Source: Bacteroides sp. CAG:770
GTDB taxonomy: Bacteria; Bacteroidota; Bacteroidia; Bacteroidales; UBA932
NCBI GenBank assembly: GCA_000435075.1
Contig: FR890602.1
Location: 1-60,570, forward strand
Reading direction: 5' to 3'
DNA: 60,570 bases
Below the pieces are notes generated by a model that was given only the letters and a program-made list of their open reading frames with translations, did not search any database and had not been told where the DNA came from. The stretch's first letter is position 1; the number at the start of each line of letters is the position of its first letter. Shown here in pieces: positions 51,601-60,570 of the stretch. The position numbers and the translations under genes were made by a program.

Positions 51601-52893
51601 ATGAAAAAGATTCTTCTCGCATTGGCAGTTCTCGCCTCTATGCAGGTGGCTAATGCACAAGTAAAGTCTGCAGCGGATGCAAAGAAGGCTGTTGAGGCTG
51701 CCGAGGCTGCTGCAAGCAACGAAAAGAAAGCTATCAAGACTGCTACCTGGATTAAACTCGGCCAGGAGTATGTGAAGGCTTATGATGCTCCTACAGGAAA
51801 TATCATTCCTGGTTCCAGCAAGACTGAGCTCGCTCTCATGATGGGTTCAGAGAAACCTGTTTCTACAGAGGCTGTCGAAATTCAGGGTACTCCTTATACA
51901 AAAGAGGTATATGCTGACAAGAACCTCTATTTCAATGCCAACGGACAGCTCGCTGTCATTGAAGTTACAAAGCCGGTTTATGCTGACGCTCTCGAAAAGG
52001 CAATTGCCGCTTACCAGAAGGCATACGATCTCGACGCAAGCCATGCAAAGAGCAAGGATATTGCAGCCGCTTTCGATCTTATCGGACAGAAGTACAATAC
52101 TGAGGCCTATAACAAGTACACTCTCGGTGACCTTGCATCTGCAAGCAAATACTTCGAGAAGGCTGCTGAGGTAGAGGCTCTCGCACCTCTTTCAAAGATT
52201 GATACGACTTCTATCTACAATGCAGGTTTCACCGCATGGGCAACAAAGGACATGTCCAAGGCGAAGGAACTGTTCGAGAAATGCTACAACCTCGGCTACT
52301 ACTATGAGGGCGGTGAGGTTTTCGCAAAACTCGCTGACGTAGATACACTCAATACAAAGAAATATCTTGAGGAAGGTTTCGAAAAATTCCCTCAGAGCCA
52401 GAGCATTCTCATCGGTCTGATCAACTACTACCTGAAGAGCAACGAGAGCACTGACAGACTTTTCGAACTTCTCGACAAGGCAAAGGCAAACGAGCCTAAC
52501 AACGCTTCTCTCTTCTATGTTGAGGGTAACATCCGTTCACAGCTCGGCGATACCGAGAACGCTGTAAAGGCGTACAGAAAATGCGCAGAGATCAACCCTG
52601 AGTATGAGTATGGCTTCATCGGTGAGGGAACAATGTACTACAACAAGGCTATCGAGGTTCAGACAAAGGCTCAGGACGAGCTTGATGACACCAAGTACAT
52701 GGCACTCGTAAAAGAGTTCGAGGAAGACCTCAAGGCTTGTATCCCTGCATTCGAGAAAGCATTCGAAGTTACCAAGTCAGAACAGGTCAAGGCCGGTGTG
52801 GCTGAGTACCTCAAGAACGCTTACTACCGTTTCCGTGACGAAGGCGCCGATTACAAGGCAGGTTACGAGAAATATTCTACATACGGCAAATAA
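51601..52893 (+). CDS. Exported TPR-repeat protein
   Basis: Exported protein of 430 residues with signal peptide MKKILLALAVLASMQVANAQ. An alanine/lysine-rich stretch follows, then tetratricopeptide-like helical repeats across about 125-400, such as 'YADALEKAIAAYQKAYDL', 'DLASASKYFEKAAEVEA' and 'NAVKAYRKCAEINPEYEY'. The start is taken at ATG 51601, not the in-frame TTG at 51595. It lies 25 bp after gyrA and may be co-transcribed. This gyrA-TPR arrangement occurs in other Bacteroidales to my knowledge. A periplasmic or outer-membrane scaffolding role is likely but not specified. Confidence 0.8.
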   Translation: MKKILLALAVLASMQVANAQVKSAADAKKAVEAAEAAASNEKKAIKTATWIKLGQEYVKAYDAPTGNIIPGSSKTELALMMGSEKPVSTEAVEIQGTPYTKEVYADKNLYFNANGQLAVIEVTKPVYADALEKAIAAYQKAYDLDASHAKSKDIAAAFDLIGQKYNTEAYNKYTLGDLASASKYFEKAAEVEALAPLSKIDTTSIYNAGFTAWATKDMSKAKELFEKCYNLGYYYEGGEVFAKLADVDTLNTKKYLEEGFEKFPQSQSILIGLINYYLKSNESTDRLFELLDKAKANEPNNASLFYVEGNIRSQLGDTENAVKAYRKCAEINPEYEYGFIGEGTMYYNKAIEVQTKAQDELDDTKYMALVKEFEEDLKACIPAFEKAFEVTKSEQVKAGVAEYLKNAYYRFRDEGADYKAGYEKYSTYGK

Positions 52894-52920
52894 TCCGTCT
52901 GTATTATTATAACATTGATG

Positions 52921-52950
52921 CCGTCCCGTGAGTTTCCGCGGGACGGTTTT
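52921..52950 (+). terminator. Rho-independent terminator after the TPR gene
   Basis: An 8-bp GC-rich stem (ccgtcccg at 52921-52928 with cgggacgg at 52939-52946) followed by a run of four T, 28 bp after the stop codon. Confidence 0.8.
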
Positions 52951-52972
52951 GTTGTGTATTTAGTAACATGAA

Positions 52973-53009
52973 AAAACCGGAGCTCCGATTGATGCGGGGC
53001 TCCGGTTTT
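52973..53009. terminator. Bidirectional terminator between TPR and susD genes
   Basis: A 14-bp stem (52973-52986 with 52996-53009, 13 of 14 paired) begins with A-run and ends with T-run, so it works in both directions. It lies 17 bp after the susD stop on the minus strand. Confidence 0.8.
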
Positions 53010-53025
53010 CGTTATGGTCAAAGGA

Positions 53026-54507
53026 CTAGTAACCAGGGTTCTGGTAGAGTCCGTCAGGATTCAGGATGTGCTGAGTATGAGGAATCGGCAGATAGTAATC
53101 CGTGTTGTCATACTCGGTAGCGCCGTCCTTCTTCATGAGGTCCAGCATTTCGGCCTTGGTGTAGCCGCGCTTCATGTCGCTGTAGGCCTTGAACTCGTAG
53201 ACGAACTCTCTCCAGCGCTCTGTATAGATGGCATCGCGGAGAGCTGTTCCGGTAGGAGTTACGCTGGGAAGGCCTGCACGGTTGCGGACCATGTTCAGAT
53301 ATTCCTGAGCCTTGGCTGCCTGGTTGCTGTGATAATAAGCCTCAGCCAGCATCAGGGCTACATCAGCATAACGGAGAACGACATTGTTGCAGCCGTAATA
53401 TCCTGAAGGATCGAGGTCACGGTATTTCAATGTATAATAAGTGTCGCTACCCTTGTGGGTTCCACGTGCGATAAGTTTGGACATACGCAGGTCACCTGCC
53501 TCATTGTAAAGACTTGTCGTCTTGTTGAACGGCATGAAATGACTTCCGGAAGATGCCTTTCCGTTCACTTCCTTTGAAGGATCATTGATATCGGTAGGGC
53601 GGAACTGCGTGTTGTAGGATGAGTTGGCAGAGTTTGAACCGCCGATGAACACCAGCTGGAAGATACCTTCGGCAGCAGTTGCCTGCTTGTCCACATCCCA
53701 GATTTCCGTAAGGTCCACATTCTTGAAATCACCGAACGGCTTCTTGCTCCATGCAGCAGTAAGCTGGGTGATGGCAGTCTTGCAGAGTTCCTCCTTCTTG
53801 GCAGCGAAGTCCTCGTCCGTAGCCATCTGGAGAGCAGCTTTTGCCCAGAGAGCCTCGGCAGCGACCTTGGATGCACGACCGCAGTTGGCAGCTGTCTGAA
53901 GGTCAGGAAGCTTGCTGGAAACAACGAACTCACAGTCGTCGAAAATGGCCTGGTAAACGGTCTCCTTAGGCTGACGGACATTGGCTTTGTTCACACCGTC
54001 CAATGTCTCTATCTTGCTGAGGACCACAGGGACAGGACCCCAGTCGCACACGAGGGTATAGTAGCAGAGAGCACGTACGAACCTGACTTCAGCCTCAAGC
54101 TGTGACCTTACGTCAGCAGATGAATACTTGATGTCATCAATATGCTTGAGCACGACATTGGCGCGGTCAATACATTTGTAAATGGCGTTCCAACGGCTCA
54201 GCACCATCTGGTTGCCGGCCTGCACGGTACAGTTGTCGAACTGTGCATTTTCACCGCCACCGACACCGGTATCCGGGAAAGTAAGGAATCTCGCCTTGTT
54301 CTCTTCGAAATAGCAGGCGCTGCTTCCCATGAAGTTGCCCTCCTTGAGGACTGCATATACTCCATTCACGGAATTCTGGATATCCGTGAGGGAAGTGTAG
54401 TAGTTGGCTGTCGTGACAGCGTTCGGGTCCGAGAGATTCAGAAAATCACTGCAGGATACAGCCGCTGCTGAAATTGCAATAATTGAAAATAGTTTATTGA
54501 GTTTCAT
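53026..54507 (-). CDS. SusD/RagB-family glycan-binding lipoprotein
   Basis: Surface lipoprotein of 493 residues with lipobox AVSC|S. The start at 54507 (MKLNKLFSII) is chosen; 54519 is also possible. The N-terminus reads 'SDFLNLSDPNAVTTANYY', typical of SusD. TPR-like helical repeats include 'VRFVRALCYYTLVCDWG', a hallmark segment near residue 140. The C-terminal part ends with 'ERWREFVYEFKAYSDMKRG' and 'YYLPIPHTQHILNP', the signature end of the family. It forms the lid over the SusC channel and binds the incoming glycan. It starts 12 bp after the susC stop. Confidence 0.95.
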   Translation of the reverse strand: MKLNKLFSIIAISAAAVSCSDFLNLSDPNAVTTANYYTSLTDIQNSVNGVYAVLKEGNFMGSSACYFEENKARFLTFPDTGVGGGENAQFDNCTVQAGNQMVLSRWNAIYKCIDRANVVLKHIDDIKYSSADVRSQLEAEVRFVRALCYYTLVCDWGPVPVVLSKIETLDGVNKANVRQPKETVYQAIFDDCEFVVSSKLPDLQTAANCGRASKVAAEALWAKAALQMATDEDFAAKKEELCKTAITQLTAAWSKKPFGDFKNVDLTEIWDVDKQATAAEGIFQLVFIGGSNSANSSYNTQFRPTDINDPSKEVNGKASSGSHFMPFNKTTSLYNEAGDLRMSKLIARGTHKGSDTYYTLKYRDLDPSGYYGCNNVVLRYADVALMLAEAYYHSNQAAKAQEYLNMVRNRAGLPSVTPTGTALRDAIYTERWREFVYEFKAYSDMKRGYTKAEMLDLMKKDGATEYDNTDYYLPIPHTQHILNPDGLYQNPGY

Positions 54508-54519
54508 AGTCATATTCAT

Positions 54520-57500
54520 TTAGAAAGTAAGTTTGAAACCAGCGGTGATAACCCTAGCCACAGGATATGAACCCCAGTCGAAACCAGGCATCATGTTGGC
54601 ATTGGACTTGTTCTCGGCAACGGTCTTTCCTCCGGTAGAATACTGGTCAACCTCAGGGTTGAAGCCACGATAGTTGGTGAGGGTGAACAAGTTGTCGCCG
54701 TTCACATAGACACGGAGGCCCTGGATATGGAGTTTCTCGCAGACCTTCTTAGGGAAGGTGTAGCCTATGCTTGCGGTAGAAAGACGCAGATAATCGGCAT
54801 CGTCGATATAACGGTCGGAAATCTTCATGCCGGTATTCTTGTTACCATGACGGAAAGCTCTTGGAACATAACCGTTACCAGGCTCTGCATCACTCTTCCA
54901 TCGGTTGCGGACTACGCCGTACTGGTTACCTGAACCCTCCATGTTGTAGCAATAGTAGTCATTGAAGTTGATTACCTGTGCGCCGACTGAATATGTGAAA
55001 CCGAGGGCGATGTCGAAGTTCTTGAAGGAAATTGCAGTGTTGAAACCGCCTGTAAAATCAGGATATGGATTACCGATGATTTCGCGGTCAGCCTCGGTAA
55101 TCTTATTGTCTCCGTTGGTGTTGTGGTAGATGACGTTACCAGGCGAGAGATACTCGAGTGCATAGTCAGGAACTGCAGGTCCCTTCAGAACGTATCCTTC
55201 AGGGAATGATTTTCCGTTGGCCTCGAACACCTCGCGGTCTTTCAGAACGTTCTGATAATCAGCCTCTGACATGATGCCGTCAGTTCTATAGGCAAGGAAT
55301 GAGCCGATAGGATATCCTACCTTGGTGACATGGGTCTGTGCAGAACGCATGGTGGTGTTGTAGATTTCATCTACACCGTCAGAAAGGTAAAGCACCTTGT
55401 TGCGGTTAACGGAAATATTCGTACCGACAGTCCATGTAACAGGACCTTCAAGGATACGTGCGTCGAGCTGGATATCGAAGCCCTTGTTCTGGATCTTGGA
55501 ATCACCGAGGTTGGTGGTAGTGGATGTAGAACCTGAGATTGAAGGGATTCCGAGCTGATAGAGCACGTCGGAAGTATTGGAGATATAGTAGTTTCCGATA
55601 AGGTTCAGACGACCATTGAAGAAACTGAGGTCAAGACCGATATTGGTCTGCTTGGTGGTCTCCCAGCTCAATGTAGGGTCTACGAATGCCTTCTCGTATG
55701 CTGTAGAGGTAACGCTGCCGCCCATTGCGGTAGTACCTGTTCCGATAGTGGCGATGGAAGCATAGTTACCGATATTGTTGTTACCGCTCATACCCCAGCT
55801 TCCACGGATTCTGAATGTCATTCCAGGGAGCTTATCCTTCAGGAAAGGCTCGTTGGAAAGGGTCCAACCTGCTGAGATTGATGGGAAGTAACCCCATTTG
55901 CTCTTGGAACCGAAACGTGAAGAACCATCGGCACGGAAGCTTCCGGTAAGACTGTAACGGTCGCTGTATGAGTAGTTTACACGAGCAAGGTAAGAAAGGA
56001 GGTTGTACTCGCTGCTGCTGACGCCATATTCCTCGACCGCTTTAGGGTCTACTGTCGCACTGATGTCAGGAATACGGTTGTCGGTGAACTGCTTGGCCAT
56101 GATACCGATACTGCTGTAGGTATTGTCCTGGACAGTGAAACCTGCGAGGGCATCGAGACGGTGGGCTCCCCACTTGTGGTTGTAAGCGGCTGTGAACTCA
56201 CCGAGAGAGTCCTGATTCTTCATCGTTCTGGAAATGGCGTAATGGTTGGAGGTCTCCAATGCGCTGTTGTAAGCGATGTTGGAACCTGAACCGATGCTGT
56301 TCTGACGGAACTTGGTATAGGTCTGGTCATACCAGAGACGACCGAGCTGAGCCTTGAGTTTGAGACCGTCGATAGGCTCCCATGTGGCTGATACAGTGAA
56401 GTTATGTCTGGTCTTCGTATTCTTGATAGGCAGGTCCTGTGCCACTACAAGAGGAGACTCCGAAGAGTTGATACCCCAGTTCTTTGAGAAGAAGTTCATC
56501 CATGAACGTGCCAGTGTTCCTTCAGTATTGTAAGCGGCCCAATCTTCAGCCTTCATGTTACCGTTATTGTTGGCGATTGCCCATGCCTCAGTACCGGTAA
56601 GACTGCCGTCATTGTATGCAGGGAAGTTAGGAATCGCTACGAGACAACCCTGTGTTGCGCCATCGGCACCCTCCGAGTTCTCACCGCCGCCGTTGCTTCG
56701 TCCGTAGGTCTTCACCTCACGTGTCTTGGTATCTGTCATTGAATAACTTGCAGCCATCGAAAGTCTCTTCGAAATCTGTGCGTCGATATTGACTCTGGCA
56801 TTGATCTGTCTGTGTTTGGACGGCGCGATGATACCGTTCTGATCGAGATAACCGACAGATGCCATGTACTTGATATTCTTGGTACCGCCGCTTACGCTGA
56901 CATTGTGACGCATCATACCGGCTCTCTTGAAATACTCGTCCTGCCAGTCGGTGTCATACATGAATGCGGTGGAAGCATAGTCATTCTTGCTGAAATCCCA
57001 GAAGAATGGTGAAAGACCGATATTGTCCACACCCTGGGTAATTCCGGCAGCTTTCAGTTTCGCAACACGGGTAGCATTGTCATCCTTAGGGTCGTAAGCT
57101 ACACCACCCTTCTGGCAATATGCCCAGTAAGAGTTGTTTCTGGCCTCGACATACAACTCGGCGAATTCACGCGCGTTGAGAAGGTCGACCTTGCGTCCGA
57201 GAGTCTGCACGCCATAAGAGAAATCGTAGGTCACGGTAGCCCTTTCATTGTCACGTCCTCTCTTGGTGGTGATGAGAACGACGCCGGAAGCACCACGTGA
57301 ACCGTAGATTGCAGCTGATGCGGCATCCTTGAGGATTTCGATGCTCTCAATATCGTTAGGGTTGATGAAATCATCATCCGCTACGGGATAACCATCTACG
57401 ACATAGAGAGGAGAAGTGCTGGCTGTCAGTGAGTTGACACCACGGACGCGGATATTCACGCCTGCACCCGGTGCACCGTTTGACTGACGGATCTCGACAC

Positions 57501-57951
57501 CTGCCACGCGGCCCACAAGAGCCTGACCGACTGTAGCGGTAGATTTCTGAAGTTCGTCACTCTTCACTGATGCAATAGAACCGGTGAAGTCGCTCTTACG
57601 CATCGGCGCATAACCGACCACGATAGTCTCATCCAGGAAATTCGTGTCTTCAATCATGACGATGTCAATCCTGCTTTTCCCTGTCAGTTTCACTTCCTGG
57701 GAAACGAATCCGAGACAATCATAAACGAGGGTCTCGCCTTCAGCAGCTGAAATAGAGTAAGTTCCGTCAACCTCGACGATGGTTCCGCGGGTAGTGGCGC
57801 CCTTTACGATGACGCTTGCACCTACCAGAGGATCACCTGATTCCGACTTGACAGTACCGGAAATTACAACTCGGTCTGTCTGGGCGAACACGGTAAGACC
57901 CGTGAGAGCCATCACACAGCAAGCTGCAATGATACGCAAAAAAGCTTTCAT
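54520..57951 (-). CDS. SusC/RagA-family TonB-dependent outer-membrane transporter
   Basis: Outer-membrane transporter of 1,143 residues. A signal peptide ends near residue 23 (VFAQ). A CarboxypepD_reg-like domain follows (about 29-105, 'ISGTVKSESGDPLVGASV'), then a TonB box region 'DETIVVGYAPMRKSD', the plug domain (about 125-225, 'LYVVDGYPV' and 'SIEILKDAASAAIYGSRGA') and a long 22-strand barrel ending 'VARVITAGFKLTF'. Length and order are normal. It imports oligosaccharides together with the adjacent SusD, using energy from TonB. A -7 promoter element lies 158 bp upstream, giving a long leader. Confidence 0.96.
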   Translation of the reverse strand: MKAFLRIIAACCVMALTGLTVFAQTDRVVISGTVKSESGDPLVGASVIVKGATTRGTIVEVDGTYSISAAEGETLVYDCLGFVSQEVKLTGKSRIDIVMIEDTNFLDETIVVGYAPMRKSDFTGSIASVKSDELQKSTATVGQALVGRVAGVEIRQSNGAPGAGVNIRVRGVNSLTASTSPLYVVDGYPVADDDFINPNDIESIEILKDAASAAIYGSRGASGVVLITTKRGRDNERATVTYDFSYGVQTLGRKVDLLNAREFAELYVEARNNSYWAYCQKGGVAYDPKDDNATRVAKLKAAGITQGVDNIGLSPFFWDFSKNDYASTAFMYDTDWQDEYFKRAGMMRHNVSVSGGTKNIKYMASVGYLDQNGIIAPSKHRQINARVNIDAQISKRLSMAASYSMTDTKTREVKTYGRSNGGGENSEGADGATQGCLVAIPNFPAYNDGSLTGTEAWAIANNNGNMKAEDWAAYNTEGTLARSWMNFFSKNWGINSSESPLVVAQDLPIKNTKTRHNFTVSATWEPIDGLKLKAQLGRLWYDQTYTKFRQNSIGSGSNIAYNSALETSNHYAISRTMKNQDSLGEFTAAYNHKWGAHRLDALAGFTVQDNTYSSIGIMAKQFTDNRIPDISATVDPKAVEEYGVSSSEYNLLSYLARVNYSYSDRYSLTGSFRADGSSRFGSKSKWGYFPSISAGWTLSNEPFLKDKLPGMTFRIRGSWGMSGNNNIGNYASIATIGTGTTAMGGSVTSTAYEKAFVDPTLSWETTKQTNIGLDLSFFNGRLNLIGNYYISNTSDVLYQLGIPSISGSTSTTTNLGDSKIQNKGFDIQLDARILEGPVTWTVGTNISVNRNKVLYLSDGVDEIYNTTMRSAQTHVTKVGYPIGSFLAYRTDGIMSEADYQNVLKDREVFEANGKSFPEGYVLKGPAVPDYALEYLSPGNVIYHNTNGDNKITEADREIIGNPYPDFTGGFNTAISFKNFDIALGFTYSVGAQVINFNDYYCYNMEGSGNQYGVVRNRWKSDAEPGNGYVPRAFRHGNKNTGMKISDRYIDDADYLRLSTASIGYTFPKKVCEKLHIQGLRVYVNGDNLFTLTNYRGFNPEVDQYSTGGKTVAENKSNANMMPGFDWGSYPVARVITAGFKLTF

Positions 57952-58108
57952 AAACATAGGTATTAATAGTTGGTGTTATTCTATATTGGAATGTGGTTGA
58001 ATCACAAGAATTCCGCTTATGTGAGGCGGATAATTAATTGGTTGGCCGAAAGGCGCATGACAGAAGTTTCAGGTATATGTATTGGTCATTTTTATCGTTT
58101 TATACCCA

Positions 58109-58116
58109 CAAATGTA
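58109..58116 (-). promoter_or_regulatory. -7 promoter element of the susCD genes
   Basis: Minus-strand TACATTTG matches the consensus. The start codon at 57951 is about 158 bp downstream, so the leader would be roughly 150 nt. That is long enough for small-RNA or RNA-binding control, which is known for SusCD loci. No -33 TTTG is visible. Confidence 0.5.
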
Positions 58117-58163
58117 ATATTTTTTTCACATATCCGACACTTTCTTCGACTATTTTTAATCAT

Positions 58164-60167
58164 TTAATATTCTATGATGATTCTGCACTTTCCGGACAGG
58201 TCCTCATGAGAAATCCGATATCCGTCCATCGGGCGGCCATTGACATAGATTCCACGGATGATGTCATCCGGCGACTTGCGGCTCCTGGTTTTTATGGAAA
58301 TATCCGATTCGTCGTTCTTTATACGGATTTTATCATACAGAGGAGAGAACATTTCATAGGTAGCATCCCCGACCACTACCGGGTAGAATCCCATTGAACT
58401 GAATATATACCAAGCGCTCATGGTGCCGTCATCCTCGTCCATTTCCGGCGCGAGTCCGTCCGGCGCATTGCGGAACGCCCTTCCGACGAAAGGCTCCGGG
58501 TATTCAGCATTGCCCCCATAAATGTGAATCATTTCGTCGTCCGTAAGCAGGGCTCGCACAAGCCGCTGAGTTTCAGCTGGATTACCGAAGATATTGAACA
58601 GGAACGGTGTGTGGATATCCGGCTCATTGCCCTGATTGAACAAGTGCTTGCCGAAGAACTCCTCCAGTTCTTTCTCCAGCTTCTCCCGCCCTTCCAGCGC
58701 AATCATCTTGTCAATGCAGTGCGGTACTGCCCAGCGGTATTGCCAGCGGCTTCCCTGATACAGCCCGTTGCCCTTCATCTTCACGAAATCATCCGTAATC
58801 GTCATGAATTCCGAAGGCCAGACCGCCATGAAAATCGAGTCCGCCCTGTCCGCATACACGCGCGCCTCATTATCCTCGCCGAGTATCCGGGCAATGTTGC
58901 CAAGCGCCCACAGGTCATAGGAACTTTCCAACTTCTGGTCAGGAGTCCTCATCGGCAGCCTTTCCGCCTCCTCCTTCATGCCGGGGTATGCGACTTCGAG
59001 ACAGTGTTTGTCTGCAGCGCCGCGACGGTATGCGTCAAGCAGCATTATCACGGAATGCTCCGTCCTCACGGTAGGCACGGATTCATGCGGAGTCGCCCAG
59101 TCGCGTTTCCCGGTCCGGAAGATATCCGCCATCGACCTGCTGATGTCACGCATTGCCACAGGGTCGATCAGGCAAAGCAGCGGGAATTTCGAGCGGAAGG
59201 AATCCCATATGGACCAAGAACTGTAATACGTAAATCCCTCAGCATCATATATTTTACCGTCAGTCCCCTTATACTTCCCATAAGATGTCGCCATCATCGG
59301 ACTGAGATAGAGCCTGTACATCAATGTATAGAACAATGTCTTCTGCTCCAGCGTGCTCCCCTTCACGCTGATACGGTCCAGCTTGCTTTTCCACGCCGCT
59401 ACCGCATCCGCATGTATCTTCTTGAATGTCAATGCTGCCGCATCTGCCTGGATGTCATTGGCCTCCTTACGGCCCACCGGCGATACCGCTACCCTGAATT
59501 CGACCGACTTCGCGTCTTCCGCAAAGCGCAATGTCGCCGTCCCGTCATCCCTGCGGACAATGTGGAAGTCACTATCCGTAGAGACATTGAAATATAATTT
59601 ATAGGAGCCGCGTGCGCAGGCGGTAGGAGCCTCGACCCAGCCCTCTATCATTGACGGGGACGTGATGTCGAAGCAGCATTGCACGTTCCTGGTGTCGATG
59701 GAAGAGGCGAAATTGATGAAGAATGTGCGGTTGCCGCCGGCTGGAAGCTGGTATTTTTCGATGGCCATGTTCAATGTTGCCGTCAGTTCCGCCCTCACGC
59801 CGTTGTCAAACGTTGCCGCGTAAAAACCGGGATGTGCTGTTTCCGTGCCCTTGACAATGTTCAGCGGAGTGCCCTCTGACGCCGGTCTGATGCTCAGGTT
59901 GCCGCCCGATCCGGAGCAGCCGATTCCTGAAACACGGTTTATGGAGATTCCGCTCACGGCAGGAACGCTGAAGTCATATCCTGCATGCTGGTTCGGGTCG
60001 CTGTCGGGGCAGACGGAAATCATTCCCAACGGGCATGCGGCTCCCGGGGCCATCTGGCCATGGTCCCCTGAAGTTCCCAGAAACATGTTGACATAACGGG
60101 CGTTGTCGGCATTGATATTCGCAAAAGAAATAGCTGCCAAAGCAATGACAAGAATCGCTTTCTTCAT
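58164..60167 (-). CDS. GH92-family alpha-mannosidase
   Basis: Glycoside hydrolase of 667 residues, probably exported (signal peptide MKKAILVIALAAISFANINA). The start at 60167 is preferred over the open frame to 60245. An N-terminal beta-sandwich opens with 'VNMFLGTSGDHGQMAPGA'. The (alpha/alpha)6 domain holds 'WSIWDSFRSKFPLLCLIDP', 'YDLWALGNIARILGED', 'GNEPDIHTPFLFNIFG' and 'MDEDDGTMSAWYIFSSMG', all close to GH92 motifs. GH92 enzymes are calcium-dependent exo-alpha-mannosidases acting on N-glycans or yeast mannan. It is upstream of and on the same strand as susC. Linkage specificity is not readable from sequence. Confidence 0.93.
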   Translation of the reverse strand: MKKAILVIALAAISFANINADNARYVNMFLGTSGDHGQMAPGAACPLGMISVCPDSDPNQHAGYDFSVPAVSGISINRVSGIGCSGSGGNLSIRPASEGTPLNIVKGTETAHPGFYAATFDNGVRAELTATLNMAIEKYQLPAGGNRTFFINFASSIDTRNVQCCFDITSPSMIEGWVEAPTACARGSYKLYFNVSTDSDFHIVRRDDGTATLRFAEDAKSVEFRVAVSPVGRKEANDIQADAAALTFKKIHADAVAAWKSKLDRISVKGSTLEQKTLFYTLMYRLYLSPMMATSYGKYKGTDGKIYDAEGFTYYSSWSIWDSFRSKFPLLCLIDPVAMRDISRSMADIFRTGKRDWATPHESVPTVRTEHSVIMLLDAYRRGAADKHCLEVAYPGMKEEAERLPMRTPDQKLESSYDLWALGNIARILGEDNEARVYADRADSIFMAVWPSEFMTITDDFVKMKGNGLYQGSRWQYRWAVPHCIDKMIALEGREKLEKELEEFFGKHLFNQGNEPDIHTPFLFNIFGNPAETQRLVRALLTDDEMIHIYGGNAEYPEPFVGRAFRNAPDGLAPEMDEDDGTMSAWYIFSSMGFYPVVVGDATYEMFSPLYDKIRIKNDESDISIKTRSRKSPDDIIRGIYVNGRPMDGYRISHEDLSGKCRIIIEY

Positions 60168-60191
60168 AATAAATGTGGTTTTTATGGGGCA

Positions 60192-60199
60192 CAAATTTA
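60192..60199 (-). promoter_or_regulatory. -7 promoter element of the GH92 gene
   Basis: Minus-strand TAAATTTG matches TAnnTTTG and lies 24 bp before the ATG at 60167. No matching -33 TTTG is visible. Confidence 0.5.
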
Positions 60200-60357
60200 G
60201 AAAAACTTTTCGTTTTTGTAAGTAAGCGCAATGAGGCTGACCCAAAAGGGTTGGTCCTGACTTTGACAGTTAAAAATTCCCTATCTTCTTAACGCTTGAT
60301 TATCAGCAATATATAAAAAACAATATTTTTTTTAGGGTGAATCGCGTCACCTTTGCG

Positions 60358-60365
60358 TACCTTTG
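60358..60365 (+). promoter_or_regulatory. -7 element immediately before the transposase gene
   Basis: TACCTTTG ends 5 nt before the ATG at 60371, so the mRNA is probably leaderless. A second CACCTTTG lies 11 bp upstream (60347-60354 area). Confidence 0.45.
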
Positions 60366-60370
60366 CAGGT

Positions 60371-60570
60371 ATGTTTGTACGCAAAAGACGCAATAAATCA
60401 GGTACGACCAGCGTGGTGGTCGTCGACAAAAGTTCAGGCCGTTTCAAGGAATTGACTACGATTGGCGTAGCCTCCACTTTAGAAGAAATTGCGGAACTTG
60501 AGATAAAAGCTCGGCGTTGGATAGATCATTATGGCGGACAGCAAACGTTCGACTTTGAAGAGTCAGAGAA
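60371..60570 (+). mobile_element. 5' part of IS1634-like transposase gene, cut by window edge
   Basis: An open frame of at least 66 codons runs to the window end without a stop. The start MFVRKRRNKSGTTSVVVVDK, then 'SSGRFKELTTIGVASTLEE', resembles the N-terminus of IS1634-family (IS4-like) transposases common in Bacteroidota. The catalytic DDE domain lies beyond the window, so integrity cannot be judged. The left end of the insertion sequence must lie between the GH92 promoter and 60371, but I could not define its terminal repeat. The leader of about 130 bp is AT-rich and not coding. Confidence 0.72.

Noticed and set aside
58524..59597. 357-residue plus-strand ORF opposite the GH92 gene
   Set aside because: Antisense to a well-supported GH92 gene; long because of base composition. 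His/Arg-rich with no family resemblance.
1..60570. CRISPR arrays, tRNA or rRNA genes
   Set aside because: I saw no regularly spaced repeat arrays and no tRNA cloverleaf or rRNA stretch, though tRNA detection by eye is limited.

Overview
The window looks like a chromosomal segment of a gut- or rumen-type member of the Bacteroidales (phylum Bacteroidota). The evidence is a SusC/SusD pair beside a GH92 glycosidase, many lipoproteins, DUF4493/PCMD surface proteins, an rseC-rnfBCDGEA cluster, FabK as enoyl-ACP reductase, LytTR/LytS signalling, and repeated promoters of the Bacteroidota type (TTTG, 19-21 nt, TAnnTTTG). GC is roughly 45-50%. Genus cannot be fixed from the sequence alone. All family calls come from reading motifs; no database was searched.

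Layout. 1-3.1 kb: a DUF4153 membrane protein and a DUF4143-type P-loop ATPase, both minus strand. 3.1-4.8 kb: an accessory patch with about 1.1 kb of non-coding, inverted-repeat-rich DNA and one small orphan lipoprotein. Two copies of a 170-bp highly structured direct repeat flank that lipoprotein. 4.8-10.9 kb: a four-gene operon of DUF4493/PCMD-type surface lipoproteins. 11-16.2 kb: an in-frame fusion of an LptF/LptG-type permease with methionyl-tRNA formyltransferase, then alaS. 16.3-23.2 kb: plus-strand genes for two membrane-anchored M23 peptidases, a MerR regulator, a Nif3-like protein, a coiled-coil zinc-ribbon protein, DnaB, a DUF3108 protein and RseC. 23.2-28.5 kb: the complete Rnf complex. 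28.6-31.7 kb: a small outer-membrane protein, a LytS/LytTR two-component pair and a HAD phosphatase. 31.9-36.9 kb: indolepyruvate oxidoreductase A/B, a PLP aminotransferase and a CoA-transferase. 37-40.7 kb: fabH-fabK-fabF-fabZ on the minus strand. 40.9-53 kb: a membrane LytTR regulator, a DUF4293 protein, an AI-2E-type permease, an alpha/beta hydrolase, a nucleoside phosphorylase, a Gph-like phosphatase, a ClpC-like ATPase without its M domain, gyrA and a TPR protein. 53-60.2 kb: a susD-susC-GH92 locus. From 60.37 kb: the start of an IS1634-like transposase cut by the window edge.

How the genes fit together. The aminotransferase, IorAB and CoA-transferase could ferment aromatic amino acids to aryl-acetates while reducing ferredoxin. 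Rnf, encoded 3.4 kb upstream, could re-oxidise that ferredoxin with NAD+ and build an ion gradient. The GH92-SusCD locus points to use of alpha-mannosidic glycans.

The strongest candidates for something undescribed are the paired structured repeats around the orphan lipoprotein and the permease-Fmt fusion. Secondary points are the divergent overlapping alaS/M23 promoters with a probable leaderless mRNA, the M-domain-less ClpC, and the DUF4493/PCMD operon.
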